Positions 17,384-25,244 of a stretch of 64,000 nt of DNA are shown here, piece after piece. The position numbers and the translations under genes are program-made. Source of the DNA: Streptomyces sp. SLBN-31 (GTDB lineage: Bacteria; Actinomycetota; Actinomycetes; Streptomycetales; Streptomycetaceae); NCBI RefSeq assembly GCF_006715395.1, contig NZ_VFNC01000002.1, forward strand, positions 496,001-560,000, in the 5' to 3' direction. Position 1 is the stretch's first letter. Every line of letters starts with the position of its first letter. The notes beneath the pieces were generated by a model. That model did no database searches and was not told the origin of the DNA. It worked only from the letters and a program-made list of their open reading frames with translations.

Positions 17384-18370
17384 GTGGGACGGCGCAAGGG
17401 CAGCATAGGGATCGCACTCCTCACGGTCGCGACGCTGATGGGCGCGAGTGCCTGCGGCGGGGGCGGCGGCGACAAGGCGAGCGCGAGCGACGGGAAGGCG
17501 TCGGGCAAGGCGAACGCGAGCAGTTCGCCCAAGCCGACGAAGCCCGCGGGCCCGCCGATGCTGTTGGACACCATCACCCCGCAGACCGGGAATACGGTCG
17601 GCGTGGCCATGCCGATCTCGGTGATCTTCACCAACCCGGTGGCGGCGAAGGCGCGGGCCACGGTCGAGAAGCACATGAAGGTGAGCGCCTCGCAGCCGGT
17701 GGCCGGCGCCTGGCACTGGATGGGCGACCGCCGCGCCGACTGGCGGCCGAAGACGTACTGGCCCTCCGGCACGACCGTCAAGATCGACGCCGATCTGAAG
17801 GGCGTCAGCAACGGCAACGGACGCTACGGCGTGCACGGTTACACGCACACCTTCAAGATCGGCGACGACGTGCGCGCGGACGTCTCGGTCACCGGCCACA
17901 CCATGAAGGTGACCCGGAACGGCAAGCTGGTCCGCACCCTGTCGATCAACGCGGGCAGCGCCGAGTACCCGACGTGGAACGGCACGATGGCCGTCATCGA
18001 CAAGCAGGAGAAGGTGCACATGACCTCCTGCAGTGTCGGCATCAGCTGCGACAAGGGCAGCGCCAACTACTACGACCTCACGCTGCCCTGGGACGTCCAC
18101 CTCACCCAGTCCGGCACGTACGTGCACTACTCGACGGGCGACCCGTATCCGGGCAGCGGCAGCGCCCGCGGCTCGCACGGCTGCGTCCACCTGTCCATGT
18201 CGGACGCCAAGTGGTTCTACGGCCAGGTCAAGCAGGGCGATCCGGTCACCATCACCGGCTCCCCGCGTGCCAAGGCGTCGGCCGACAACGGCTACGCCGA
18301 CTTCAACCTGTCGTGGGACCAGTGGCTCACGGGCAGCGCCGCCGGGGAGCAGACGACCGCGACCCTGTGA
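17384..18370 (+). CDS. L,D-transpeptidase lipoprotein (YkuD domain)
   Basis: This 328-residue exported protein has a signal sequence and a somewhat atypical lipobox (MGASAC, Cys near residue 23). A Gly/Lys/Ser-rich linker, an Ig-like domain (DTITPQTGNTVGVAMP, residues about 60-155) and a YkuD catalytic domain follow. The active-site motif is HGCVHL after GSARGS, with Cys267 as nucleophile; position four of the motif is His instead of the usual Arg. It would form 3-3 cross-links in peptidoglycan or anchor proteins to it. The start is GTG 17384, preceded by GGAGCAAGG. The preceding 230 bases hold no gene. Confidence 0.88.
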   Translation: MGRRKGSIGIALLTVATLMGASACGGGGGDKASASDGKASGKANASSSPKPTKPAGPPMLLDTITPQTGNTVGVAMPISVIFTNPVAAKARATVEKHMKVSASQPVAGAWHWMGDRRADWRPKTYWPSGTTVKIDADLKGVSNGNGRYGVHGYTHTFKIGDDVRADVSVTGHTMKVTRNGKLVRTLSINAGSAEYPTWNGTMAVIDKQEKVHMTSCSVGISCDKGSANYYDLTLPWDVHLTQSGTYVHYSTGDPYPGSGSARGSHGCVHLSMSDAKWFYGQVKQGDPVTITGSPRAKASADNGYADFNLSWDQWLTGSAAGEQTTATL

Positions 18371-18409
18371 CGCGGGGCGCCGCCCACCCCCGGCGCCCGC
18401 GGGCGGGAC

Positions 18410-19084
18410 TCAGTGGATGACGGGGGTGTCCGGCAGGTAGTCGTCGGCGTGTTCACCGGTGACCAGGTACACCACCCGGCGGGCGATGGAGACGGCGTGG
18501 TCGGCGAAGCGTTCGTAGTAACGGCCCACCAGGGTGACGTCGACGGCCGTCTCCACGCCGTGGTGCCAGCGTTCGTCCATCAGATGCTGGAAGATCATAC
18601 GGTGCAGCTCGTCCATGCGGTCGTCGTCCCGCTCCAACTGCAGGGCGGCGTCGACGTCCTGGGTGATCAGGACCTCGGCCGCCTGGGCCATCAGGCGCTG
18701 GGCGAGCTGGCCCATCTCCAGGATCGTACGGCGCAGGTCCCGTGGCACGGCGTGCTGCGGGTGCCGCCGCCGGGCCAGCTTGGCCACATGCTGCGCGAGG
18801 ACGCCGCAGCGCTCCAGGTCCGCGCTCATCCGCAGTGAGGTGACCACCACGCGCAGATCCGTGGCGACCGGCTGCTGGCGCGCCAGCACCGCGATGGCCT
18901 GTTCCTCGAGATTCCGCTGCAGCTCCTCGACCTGGCCCTCGGTGTCGATCACGCTCTCCGCCAGTCGGAGATCGGTGTCGAGCAGAGCACCGGTGGCCCG
19001 GCCCATGGCCGAGCCGACGAGGTTCGCCATCTCCACCAGCGCCTCGCTGATTGACTCCAGTTCCTTGTGATAGGCCTCCCGCAT
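18410..19084 (-). CDS. phoU: Phosphate uptake regulator PhoU
   Basis: This 224-residue protein consists of two three-helix PhoU repeats. Conserved signatures are LRVVVTSLRMSADLERCGVLA and the second-repeat RYYERFADHAVSIARRV near the C-terminus. PhoU modulates the PhoR kinase and the Pst transporter in phosphate control. ATG 19084 is chosen because GGAGG lies nine bases upstream; the in-frame ATG at 19093 would directly abut that site. No pst or phoRP genes are adjacent, so it is probably an orphan or second copy. The gene is separated by 91 bases from the upstream receptor-like gene. Confidence 0.9.
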   Translation of the reverse strand: MREAYHKELESISEALVEMANLVGSAMGRATGALLDTDLRLAESVIDTEGQVEELQRNLEEQAIAVLARQQPVATDLRVVVTSLRMSADLERCGVLAQHVAKLARRRHPQHAVPRDLRRTILEMGQLAQRLMAQAAEVLITQDVDAALQLERDDDRMDELHRMIFQHLMDERWHHGVETAVDVTLVGRYYERFADHAVSIARRVVYLVTGEHADDYLPDTPVIH

Positions 19085-19175
19085 CGTCCTCATCCTCCAG
19101 TCACTACGCGTCTGCAACGCTGCCCAGACTCGCACACCCCCTCGGCGCCCTCGGCGTCCGCCTCCGCCCGCGCGG

Positions 19176-20291
19176 CTACCCGGCGGTGTGCAGGATGCGA
19201 AAGCGGTCGGGCTGCGCCGGATCGCGGTCGACGACCTGGACCGGCGCCCAGGTCCACTGCCAGACGCTGATGCCGGGCGAGCGGGAGAACCGGATCCGCC
19301 CGCGGGTGCCGTCGACGGCGACGTGCGGCCAGGACGCGGCCGTGCGTCCCCGGTCCGTGCCGTGCGCACGCAGCATCTCGGCGAGGACGACGACCGTGTC
19401 GTAGCCCTCGAAGGCCACGAAGGAGGGCGCTTGGGCCAGGCGCTCGCGCAGCGCCGTCCCGACACGGGCGCCCAGCGGGGTCGGCCGCTCGGGCAGGTAG
19501 CACAGGAACGGGACGCCGGTACCGTCCTCGCCCAGCAGCGCCGCCCACTCGGTCAGCTCCGGCTGCCCGGCCGGAGCGCCCAGCAGGAGGCCGGCGAGGC
19601 GCGGGTCGTCGCGGACGGCCCTGACGATCGACACGGCCGGTTCCGGGAAGCCGAGCAGCAGCAGGAGGGCGGTCGCGGGGTCGCCGGCGAGTTCGTCGCA
19701 CAGGGCGGCGGGGGCGATCGTACGCGCGTCGAATTCGGTCAGGGTCGCGCCGTGTGAAGCGAGGTGGTCCCGGAGGATGCCGAATCCCGAGGCCCAGTAC
19801 ACGCTCGGTTCGCTGGCCACGGCGACACGTCTGTGACCCGCGCCGAGCAGGAAGTCCGCGTAGGTGCGCCAGCCGTGGGACTGGGCCGGGGAGAGGCGCG
19901 CGACCCAGTCGGTCGGCTGCTCGGTGAGCGCGTCGAGAACCGCCGACGAGCAGAGGTAGGGCACACCGAGGGCATCGGCGCCGGCCGCGGCGGCGCGGGC
20001 GACGACGCTGTGGTACTCCCCGGCCAGGGCGGCGACGCCCAGCCGAGCCAGTTCCTCCACTGCCGCCGCGGCCCTGCGCGGGTCGGCCGCGGTGTCACGG
20101 ACGACCAGCTCCAGTGGCCTTCCGCCGATGCCGCCCGCGTCGTTGACCTCCTCGGCGGCCAGTTCGAGTCCTGCGAGCAGGTGCCGGCCGGACTCGACCC
20201 AGCCGGGCCGGCTGAGCGGGACCAGAACACCGACCCGGACAGCCGAGGTGTCAGCCTGCTCGGCATCGGACGGTGAGAGTGGTGTGTTCAT
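19176..20291 (-). CDS. Periplasmic-binding-protein-like receptor without signal peptide
   Basis: This 371-residue protein has the type-I periplasmic binding fold of branched-chain amino acid receptors: VRVGVLVPLSRPG, AGLELAAEEVNDAGGIGGRPLEL, GVAALAGEYHSVVARAAAA. It ends with FRILHTAG. There is no signal peptide or lipobox: the N-terminus is MNTPLSPSDAEQADTSA. It therefore appears cytoplasmic, like the AmiC amide sensor. No permease or ATPase genes are adjacent. It may sense a small amide or amino acid and partner with a regulator elsewhere. The ATG at 20291 has no clear ribosome binding site. Confidence 0.75.
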   Translation of the reverse strand: MNTPLSPSDAEQADTSAVRVGVLVPLSRPGWVESGRHLLAGLELAAEEVNDAGGIGGRPLELVVRDTAADPRRAAAAVEELARLGVAALAGEYHSVVARAAAAGADALGVPYLCSSAVLDALTEQPTDWVARLSPAQSHGWRTYADFLLGAGHRRVAVASEPSVYWASGFGILRDHLASHGATLTEFDARTIAPAALCDELAGDPATALLLLLGFPEPAVSIVRAVRDDPRLAGLLLGAPAGQPELTEWAALLGEDGTGVPFLCYLPERPTPLGARVGTALRERLAQAPSFVAFEGYDTVVVLAEMLRAHGTDRGRTAASWPHVAVDGTRGRIRFSRSPGISVWQWTWAPVQVVDRDPAQPDRFRILHTAG

Positions 20292-20498
20292 GCGTCGGAT
20301 TATGAGACGGCTGGAAGATCGTTGACCTTGGTGACGTCAAATGTCGCCGGGCCGTCGTGACGGCTTCCTTCGGGTCGCGTCAGCCCGTGACGGGGCGTTC
20401 GGGCGAGCAGAAAGGCCCAGCCACCTGGGACAACGCGGCCCCACATTGCTGCTCGCCCTGACGCCGGATCGTCGTCGCCTTCCTCACCCTCTCTTGAA

Positions 20499-21026
20499 TC
20501 AGTGGTGGTGCAGCGGTACGCGTCGATGCCACGGGGCTCCCATGGGCATCGAGTACGCGGCCTTGCGGTAGAACATCAGGCCCAGCATGGCCGGGACGGA
20601 AAGCATCATGTACCCACGGGCGGCCACGCCGCCGGAGAGGACATGGAGCGAGCACAGGACGATGAACGGGACACCAGGTACGAGCATTGCAGCGGCCATC
20701 TCCATCGAGTTCCGCCGCCCGTGGCCCCGCCACAGCATCCAGGCAACCATGGGCACTGTCATGCTGAGACCCATCGAGAGCACGGACTGCCAGGGATACT
20801 GACTGAACGCCTCGCTGGAGGACAGCCCGGAGACGGCCCGGAAGAGTCGACCTCCGACGGCCATGCCGAGCCACATGACGAAGAACATCTCCAGGAAGTG
20901 CTGCCAGAAGGGCGATATCCGCACCTTGCGCCTCACGGCGGCCGAGTTCGGTTCAGCGGTCCTCGTCTCCCTCAGTTGTCGGGGCGGCGGGATGCCGCTT
21001 CCGGTGTGAGCATGAACGTGAACCAT
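20499..21026 (-). CDS. Membrane protein of unknown function (4 TM helices)
   Basis: This 175-residue protein has a polar His-containing N-terminus and about four membrane segments (MFFVMWLGMAVGGRLF, VLSMGLSMTVPMVAWML, AAAMLVPGVPFIVLCSLHVL, YMMLSVPAMLGLMF). It ends in a His-rich tail (RRVPLHHH). The segments contain many methionines. The His- and Met-rich character would suit metal handling, but this is speculative. ATG 21026 is chosen because GAGGAGG lies eight bases upstream. Three 8-base tandem repeats sit just upstream. I do not recognise the family. Confidence 0.65.
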   Translation of the reverse strand: MVHVHAHTGSGIPPPRQLRETRTAEPNSAAVRRKVRISPFWQHFLEMFFVMWLGMAVGGRLFRAVSGLSSSEAFSQYPWQSVLSMGLSMTVPMVAWMLWRGHGRRNSMEMAAAMLVPGVPFIVLCSLHVLSGGVAARGYMMLSVPAMLGLMFYRKAAYSMPMGAPWHRRVPLHHH

Positions 21027-21040
21027 GACCCCCACCTCCT

Positions 21041-21064
21041 CTTTTCACATGTTCACATATTCAC
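21041..21064 (-). promoter_or_regulatory. Three tandem 8-base repeats upstream of the membrane protein gene
   Basis: CTTTTCAC, ATGTTCAC and ATATTCAC follow each other without gaps, reading as GTGAA-type repeats on the coding strand of the downstream membrane gene. They end 14 bases before its start codon. Such iterated half-sites are typical of repressor binding; no regulator could be assigned. Confidence 0.4.
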
Positions 21065-21149
21065 TGAAGGCGCAGTCCGCTTGCGGATGGTAGGGGCGAA
21101 GGTCCCGCGCGCGTAGGCCTTACGCCCCTCAATTGCCGATGCGTCCACG

Positions 21150-21440
21150 TCACGACGAAGACTTCGGAGAACTGCGACTCTCCGTGGCTTCCTCGGGCTC
21201 GATCGCCTCGGCGCTGCTCGCTCGCCGGGCGCGCGGGACGAGGGCCGCCGCCTTCCCCGCGATGTCCCGGCCGACCTCCTGGAGGAGTTCGGTGTACATG
21301 TCGCCGGTGAGCTGGATCGTGGAGTGGCGGAGCACCTTCTTCACCGCGAAGATGTCGCCGCCGCCGGCGTGGGTGAGCGTGGCCGCCAGGTGGCGGAGGT
21401 CGCGCAGAACGTCGACGCTCCGGCCGCCGATGGTCCACGG
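21150..21440 (-). pseudogene. C-terminal remnant of a tyrosine-type integrase
   Basis: The minus-strand translation preserves the catalytic C-terminus of an actinobacterial integrase: DLRHLAATLTHAGG, KKVLRHSTIQLTGDMYTELL (His, Arg and the nucleophilic Tyr region), then QEVGRDIAGKAAALVPRARR. That tail is typical of integrases of pSAM2-like integrative elements. Everything N-terminal is missing: upstream in this frame only MKSAHPDGPPDGPWTIGG remains. The fragment ends about 100 bases from the tRNA 3' fragment at 21544-21583, as expected for an integrase next to its attachment site. It cannot be active. Confidence 0.7.
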
Positions 21441-21543
21441 ACCGTCAGGTGGACCGTCTGGGTGGGCGGATTTCACTTTGGGCGAGCAACGGGTGAGCTA
21501 GCGATCTTGCCGCAGGTGGAAACGGTTCTGCCCGCGTAGTACG

Positions 21544-21583
21544 TGGTGGGACGGGTGGGACTCGAACCCACGGCCGACGGATT
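21544..21583 (-). other. tRNA 3'-half, probable attachment-site remnant
   Basis: On the minus strand AATCCGTCGGCC is followed by GTGGGTTCGAGTCCCAC and CCGTCCCACCA. This gives the 3' anticodon stem, a perfect T-arm and the acceptor strand with CCA. No matching 5' half (GGGACGG acceptor, D-arm) lies upstream, so it is not a functional tRNA. The break falls at the anticodon loop, the usual crossover point of tRNA integrases. The sequence looks most like tRNA-Lys, but the isotype is not certain without the anticodon. With the adjacent integrase remnant it marks a former integrated element. Confidence 0.65.
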
Positions 21584-21661
21584 GTTTCCCCGCCGCACCG
21601 GCGGCACGGCGATCCTAGATCTTCCTCCTCGTCGATCGAACCGGTGCCAGACTCGACCGTC

Positions 21662-22420
21662 ATGAGCGACTGGTTCCTGCAGCGGGAGTATGGGGTCCGA
21701 TTCGAGTGGGGTCCCGCCGGCGCCCGGCAACTGGCGTCCGACAGTGCCTGCTTGGTGGTGGTCGACGTGCTGTCGTTCACGACGTCGGTGACCGTCGCCG
21801 TCGAGGCGGGAACCAGGGTATTTCCCTACGCGTGGCGTGATGAGACGGCATCCGCGTTCGCCCGGGACAAGGAGGCGGCGCTGGCCGTGGGACGGCGAGC
21901 GGCCACGCCCGCCGCGCCGTGGTCGCTGTCTCCGGCGGCGCTCCGGCGGGCGCCGTTCACTCCCCGGCTCGTGCTGCCCTCGCCCAACGGATCGGCCATC
22001 TCCGCGGCGGCCGCCGCTTCGACGGTTGTTGCGAGCTGTCTGCGCAACGCCACTGCTGTGGGGCGACTGCTGGCGCAGCGGGGTTACGGCACCGCGGAGC
22101 GGCCCCTCGCGGTGATCGCCGCGGGTGAGCAGTGGCCGGACGGAAGCCTGCGCCCGGCACTGGAGGACCTGCTGGGCGCCGGGGCGATCATCGACCAACT
22201 GGCATCGCGGGGGGTCGGCCCCCTCTCCCCCGAGGCCGCTGCCGCGCGAGCGTGTTTCACCCGGGCTCCCGACGTCGCCGCTGCCGTGGCTTCCTGCTCT
22301 TCGGGCCTCGAACTGGCCCGAAGCGGTTTCGCCGACGACGTGGCCGTCGCGACCGAACTCGACGTGTGCACCGTGGTGCCTGTGCTCGCCGACGGGGCGT
22401 TTCACGACGGCGGGTCATAG
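21662..22420 (+). CDS. 2-phosphosulfolactate phosphatase family protein (ComB)
   Basis: This 252-residue ComB-family protein shows ACLVVVDVLSFTTSVTVAVEAG, LPSPNGSAISAAAA (the family PSPNG motif), and AAGEQWPDGSLRPALEDLLGAG. Characterised members hydrolyse 2-phosphosulfolactate in coenzyme M synthesis, but streptomycetes do not make coenzyme M. The real substrate is therefore unknown, perhaps another sulfonate or phosphate ester. The ATG at 21662 has no ribosome binding site, so the message may be leaderless; a GTG at 21644 is an alternative. The gene directly abuts the tRNA-fragment scar. Confidence 0.8.
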   Translation: MSDWFLQREYGVRFEWGPAGARQLASDSACLVVVDVLSFTTSVTVAVEAGTRVFPYAWRDETASAFARDKEAALAVGRRAATPAAPWSLSPAALRRAPFTPRLVLPSPNGSAISAAAAASTVVASCLRNATAVGRLLAQRGYGTAERPLAVIAAGEQWPDGSLRPALEDLLGAGAIIDQLASRGVGPLSPEAAAARACFTRAPDVAAAVASCSSGLELARSGFADDVAVATELDVCTVVPVLADGAFHDGGS

Positions 22421-22565
22421 GCCCGCGCGGCACGTGGAGTTCGGCCGGATCACGCTGGTCGCGGGTACGGATCGTGACGGTACGTGCCGGGCGGTCTCGT
22501 GCGGCGGCGCCAGGGCGAAGTAGCTTGCCGTTCGTACGTGAGGTTCCCGATCCTCGGAGGCTGCG

Positions 22566-23831
22566 ATGGGACACCCCGATCCCCTGGTGATCGATTCCGA
22601 CCCCTTAGTGATCGACGCGACCGGCGGCGACATCCACGGCGAGGCCGCCCGGATCCGCGACCGCGGACCGGTGACCCCGGTCGCGCTCCCCGACGGCGTC
22701 GAGGCATGGGCCGTCAGTGACCCCGGCCTGCTCAAACGCCTTCTCACCGACCCCCGTGTCTCGAAGGACGCGCGCCGCCACTGGACCCGCTGGATCGACG
22801 GCGAAATCGCGCCGGAATGGCCCCTGTTCACCTGGGTGGCCGTGCAGAACATGTTCACCGCGTACGGGGGCGAGCACAAACGCCTGCGCGCCCTGGTCTC
22901 CAAGGCGTTCACCGCACGCCGTACCGCGGCCCTGCGACCGCGTGTCGAGGAGATCACCGAGAACCTGCTGGACCGGGTCGAGTCGGCCGGCGAGAGCGGA
23001 CGAACCGTCGATCTGCGCGAGGAGTTCTGCTACCCCCTGCCGATCCGGGTGATCAGCGAACTGCTCGGCCTGCCCAAGGAGTTGGGCGCCGAACTGCGGA
23101 CGGTCGTGGACGGCGTCTTCCACACCTCCGCCACACCGGAGGAAGTCACCGACACCTACGCCCGGTTCTACGCCGTGCTCGCCGAACTCGTCGCTCTCAA
23201 AAGGGACTCGCCCGGCGACGACCTGACCACCGCACTCATCGCGGCCCGCGACGACGAGGGCGACACCCGCCTGAGCGAACAGGAACTCCTCGACACGCTG
23301 ATGCTCATGGTCAGCGCGGGGCACGAGACCACTGTCAACCTCCTCGACAAGGCAGTCCACGCCCTGCTCACGCACCCCGACCAGCTCGTCCTGGTCGTTG
23401 ACGGCGGCGCCTCCTGGGACGACGTGGTCGAGGAGACCCTGCGTGTCGAGGCACCGGTCGCCAGCCTGCCACTGCGGTACGCCGTGGAGGACCTGGCGAT
23501 GGCCGAGTTCGGCGGCCCCGAGGGAGTCGTGATCGGCAAGGGCGAGGCCATTCTGGCCGCGTACGCCGCCGCCGGCCGCCATCCCGGCCGCCATGGTGAC
23601 GACGCGGACCGTTTCGACGTCACCCGCATCGACAAGGAGCACCTGGCATTCGGCTACGGCGCGCACTTCTGCCTGGGCGCGCCACTGGGGCGACTGGAGG
23701 CGCGGATCGCGCTGCCGGCACTGTTCGGCCGTTTCCCCGAGCTCCGACTCGCGGTGCCCCAGGAGGAGTTGGAGCCGGTGGACTCCTTCATCTCCAACGG
23801 CCACCGAACCCTCCCGGTGCGCCTGCGCTGA
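22566..23831 (+). CDS. Cytochrome P450 (CYP107-like) with early TTA codon
   Basis: This 421-residue soluble bacterial P450 shows SAGHETTVN (I-helix oxygen-binding region), EETLR (ExxR), and the haem ligand motif FGYGAHFCLG with Cys369. It would hydroxylate or otherwise oxidise a small molecule using ferredoxin partners, which are not encoded nearby. CGGAGG lies five bases before ATG 22566. The N-terminus contains a direct repeat (DPLVIDSDPLVID), and Leu14 in the second copy is TTA (22605-22607), implying bldA-dependent translation. The CYP107 affinity is an impression from sequence style. The gene is solitary, so the substrate is open. Confidence 0.9.
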   Translation: MGHPDPLVIDSDPLVIDATGGDIHGEAARIRDRGPVTPVALPDGVEAWAVSDPGLLKRLLTDPRVSKDARRHWTRWIDGEIAPEWPLFTWVAVQNMFTAYGGEHKRLRALVSKAFTARRTAALRPRVEEITENLLDRVESAGESGRTVDLREEFCYPLPIRVISELLGLPKELGAELRTVVDGVFHTSATPEEVTDTYARFYAVLAELVALKRDSPGDDLTTALIAARDDEGDTRLSEQELLDTLMLMVSAGHETTVNLLDKAVHALLTHPDQLVLVVDGGASWDDVVEETLRVEAPVASLPLRYAVEDLAMAEFGGPEGVVIGKGEAILAAYAAAGRHPGRHGDDADRFDVTRIDKEHLAFGYGAHFCLGAPLGRLEARIALPALFGRFPELRLAVPQEELEPVDSFISNGHRTLPVRLR

Positions 23832-23865
23832 TCGCGGCCCGCGACGCGGGCGTCGCCGACGGGTC

Positions 23866-24522
23866 TCAGCGCAGATGAGCGGTGTCGATGATCGTGGACT
23901 CGGTGTCGGAGCCGGTCACCAGGATGTAGCCGGGGTTGCCGTTGCGGTCCACGTAGCAGGTGAGGCCGAACGAGGTGACCACGGCCTGGCGGACCGGATG
24001 CTTGGCGACCGCGTTGCGGCAGTCGGACGCCGTGGGCAGATTCTGCGAACCCCATTCGGCCAGCTTGCCGTTCGTGGCGTTGAAGAAGCCGCCCGAGACA
24101 TAGATGGCGTCGGTGGTCGTGCCGGCCCGCGAGGGTGGGGTGTGGGAGAAGTCGTACCCGACGGGTGCGCCCTGGTCGCCGTCCTGCATGTGGAAGCCGC
24201 GTACCAGCGCGGTCGACACCGAAGGCGCCGGGTCAAAGAGAGCGGCCTTGGTGGCGAGGCCGCCGCCTCCGACGACCGCGAGAGCCGCGACGCCGGCGAT
24301 CACGGGGTGCGCGGCCGTCAGGGAAAGCAAGGGGCCGATCACGGGGATCGAGAACTTCAGGTGCGTGTTCTTCTGGTTGATCGTGGCATGGTCGCCCGCG
24401 GTGACGGTCGACGATGAGTCGTGGACCCGCGAGCGGTGTCCACCTCTCTGCGGTGGCAGGTACGTGTTGTTCTGGACGCTCCCGTCGCCGACCTGGGCGC
24501 CCTTGATCCGGCTGTTCTTCAT
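23866..24522 (-). CDS. Membrane protein with N-terminal RHIM-like amyloid motif
   Basis: This 218-residue protein begins with KGAQVGDGSVQNNTYL (residues 7-22), a near copy of the C-terminal end of the gene upstream. A second weaker version, AGDHATINQKNTHL, occupies 42-55. A hydrophobic segment (about 73-95, VIAGVAALAVVGGGGLATKAAL) follows. A C-terminal domain of about 120 residues then contains two cysteines (TASDCRNAV, FGLTCYVD), so it is probably exported and disulphide-linked. The core Q-V-G and Q-N-N elements recall RHIM and bacterial amyloid-signalling motifs. The gene lies 41 bases after the partner gene, on the same strand. ATG 24522 is inferred from the motif, and its ribosome binding site is weak. 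Confidence 0.75.
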   Translation of the reverse strand: MKNSRIKGAQVGDGSVQNNTYLPPQRGGHRSRVHDSSSTVTAGDHATINQKNTHLKFSIPVIGPLLSLTAAHPVIAGVAALAVVGGGGLATKAALFDPAPSVSTALVRGFHMQDGDQGAPVGYDFSHTPPSRAGTTTDAIYVSGGFFNATNGKLAEWGSQNLPTASDCRNAVAKHPVRQAVVTSFGLTCYVDRNGNPGYILVTGSDTESTIIDTAHLR

Positions 24523-24563
24523 CAGCTTCGTGCTCTCTCGACTTCCGGGGTGCGGACGGCCGC

Positions 24564-24938
24564 CTAATGGAACGTGTTGTTCTGGGTGGTGCCGTGGCCG
24601 ACCTGTACGCCTTTGGCCTGGCTGAGATCGATCCCGCCGGTCGAGAGGTGCGCCGCAGCCGGGGAGAGGAGGGCCAGGAGCCGCTGGGCGTGCTCCGTCA
24701 CCTCCGTGTCCACCGCTCCCGTCACCACGAGTTCGCGGACCAGTCCCTCGGCGGGCGCCGTCGGCCGGCGTTCCAGGACGCCGATCTGTTCCAGTGCGCC
24801 GGGGCGGCCGGAGAGACGGTTGCTCAGAGCTTCCCTGAGCGCCCGATAGGAATCGGTGACGGTGGCGGAAGCGGCGCCGCTGAGGCCCGCCGCCGCGCCC
24901 GTGACCAGGGCCTGCACCACCAACGTCGCCGGATCCAT
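24564..24938 (-). CDS. Small protein ending in a RHIM-like motif
   Basis: This 124-residue protein has an Ala/Val-rich helical N-terminus (MDPATLVVQALVTGAAAGLS). It ends exactly in KGVQVGHGTTQNNTFH (residues 109-124), containing the VQVG tetrad that defines the RIP homotypic interaction motif. Similar streptomycete proteins are annotated in databases as RHIM-containing. The motif is shared with the N-terminus of the downstream membrane protein, so the two may seed each other's assembly. ATG 24938 is well supported by GGAGGAG. In bacterial amyloid signalling one partner carries the motif at its C-terminus and the next gene's product at its N-terminus, as here. The effector role of the helical part is unknown. 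Confidence 0.8.
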   Translation of the reverse strand: MDPATLVVQALVTGAAAGLSGAASATVTDSYRALREALSNRLSGRPGALEQIGVLERRPTAPAEGLVRELVVTGAVDTEVTEHAQRLLALLSPAAAHLSTGGIDLSQAKGVQVGHGTTQNNTFH

Positions 24939-25244
24939 CCGCGCTCCTCCGCACAGCTTCCTCGGGATCGCGCGAAGACGATCACCCGGTGTGACAACAT
25001 GAGGAAGCTATCCGGCGACCGACCGTAACGTCTCGGTTTGCTACCAAACGCTGTTTATCGCCTGTTTGATTACAGAATGCCGACGGCGTTTGTCGCTTTT
25101 CCGGCGTCGACGGAGGCCGGGAACGTGGTTCACGCCGGGCCTGCGGGGACACTCCTCATACAACCCCCTTCCTTTGAAAGACCCGCTCCTTTCGCGGCCG
25201 ACACCGAACCCCGGAACCACCGACGGGCTGTCCTGGAGGAACCC
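24939..25244. promoter_or_regulatory. Divergent promoter region between the RHIM-like operon and the amidotransferase
   Basis: This 306-base gap is relatively AT-rich from 25020 to 25100 and contains no gene. GTTTG-CTAC-CAAAC (25036-25049) is a small inverted repeat in the middle of it. Promoters for both neighbouring transcripts must lie here, but I could not assign -10/-35 boxes with confidence. Confidence 0.45.

Noticed and set aside
21541..21620. Possible complete tRNA gene
   Set aside because: Only the 3' half (anticodon stem to CCA) is tRNA-like; no complementary acceptor strand, D-arm or anticodon loop is present upstream, so it is scored as an attachment-site remnant.
24564..24954. 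Single fused protein reading through both RHIM-like genes
   Set aside because: The upstream gene ends with a stop in its own frame after the motif, and the downstream protein is in a different frame; two genes 41 bases apart explain the data better.
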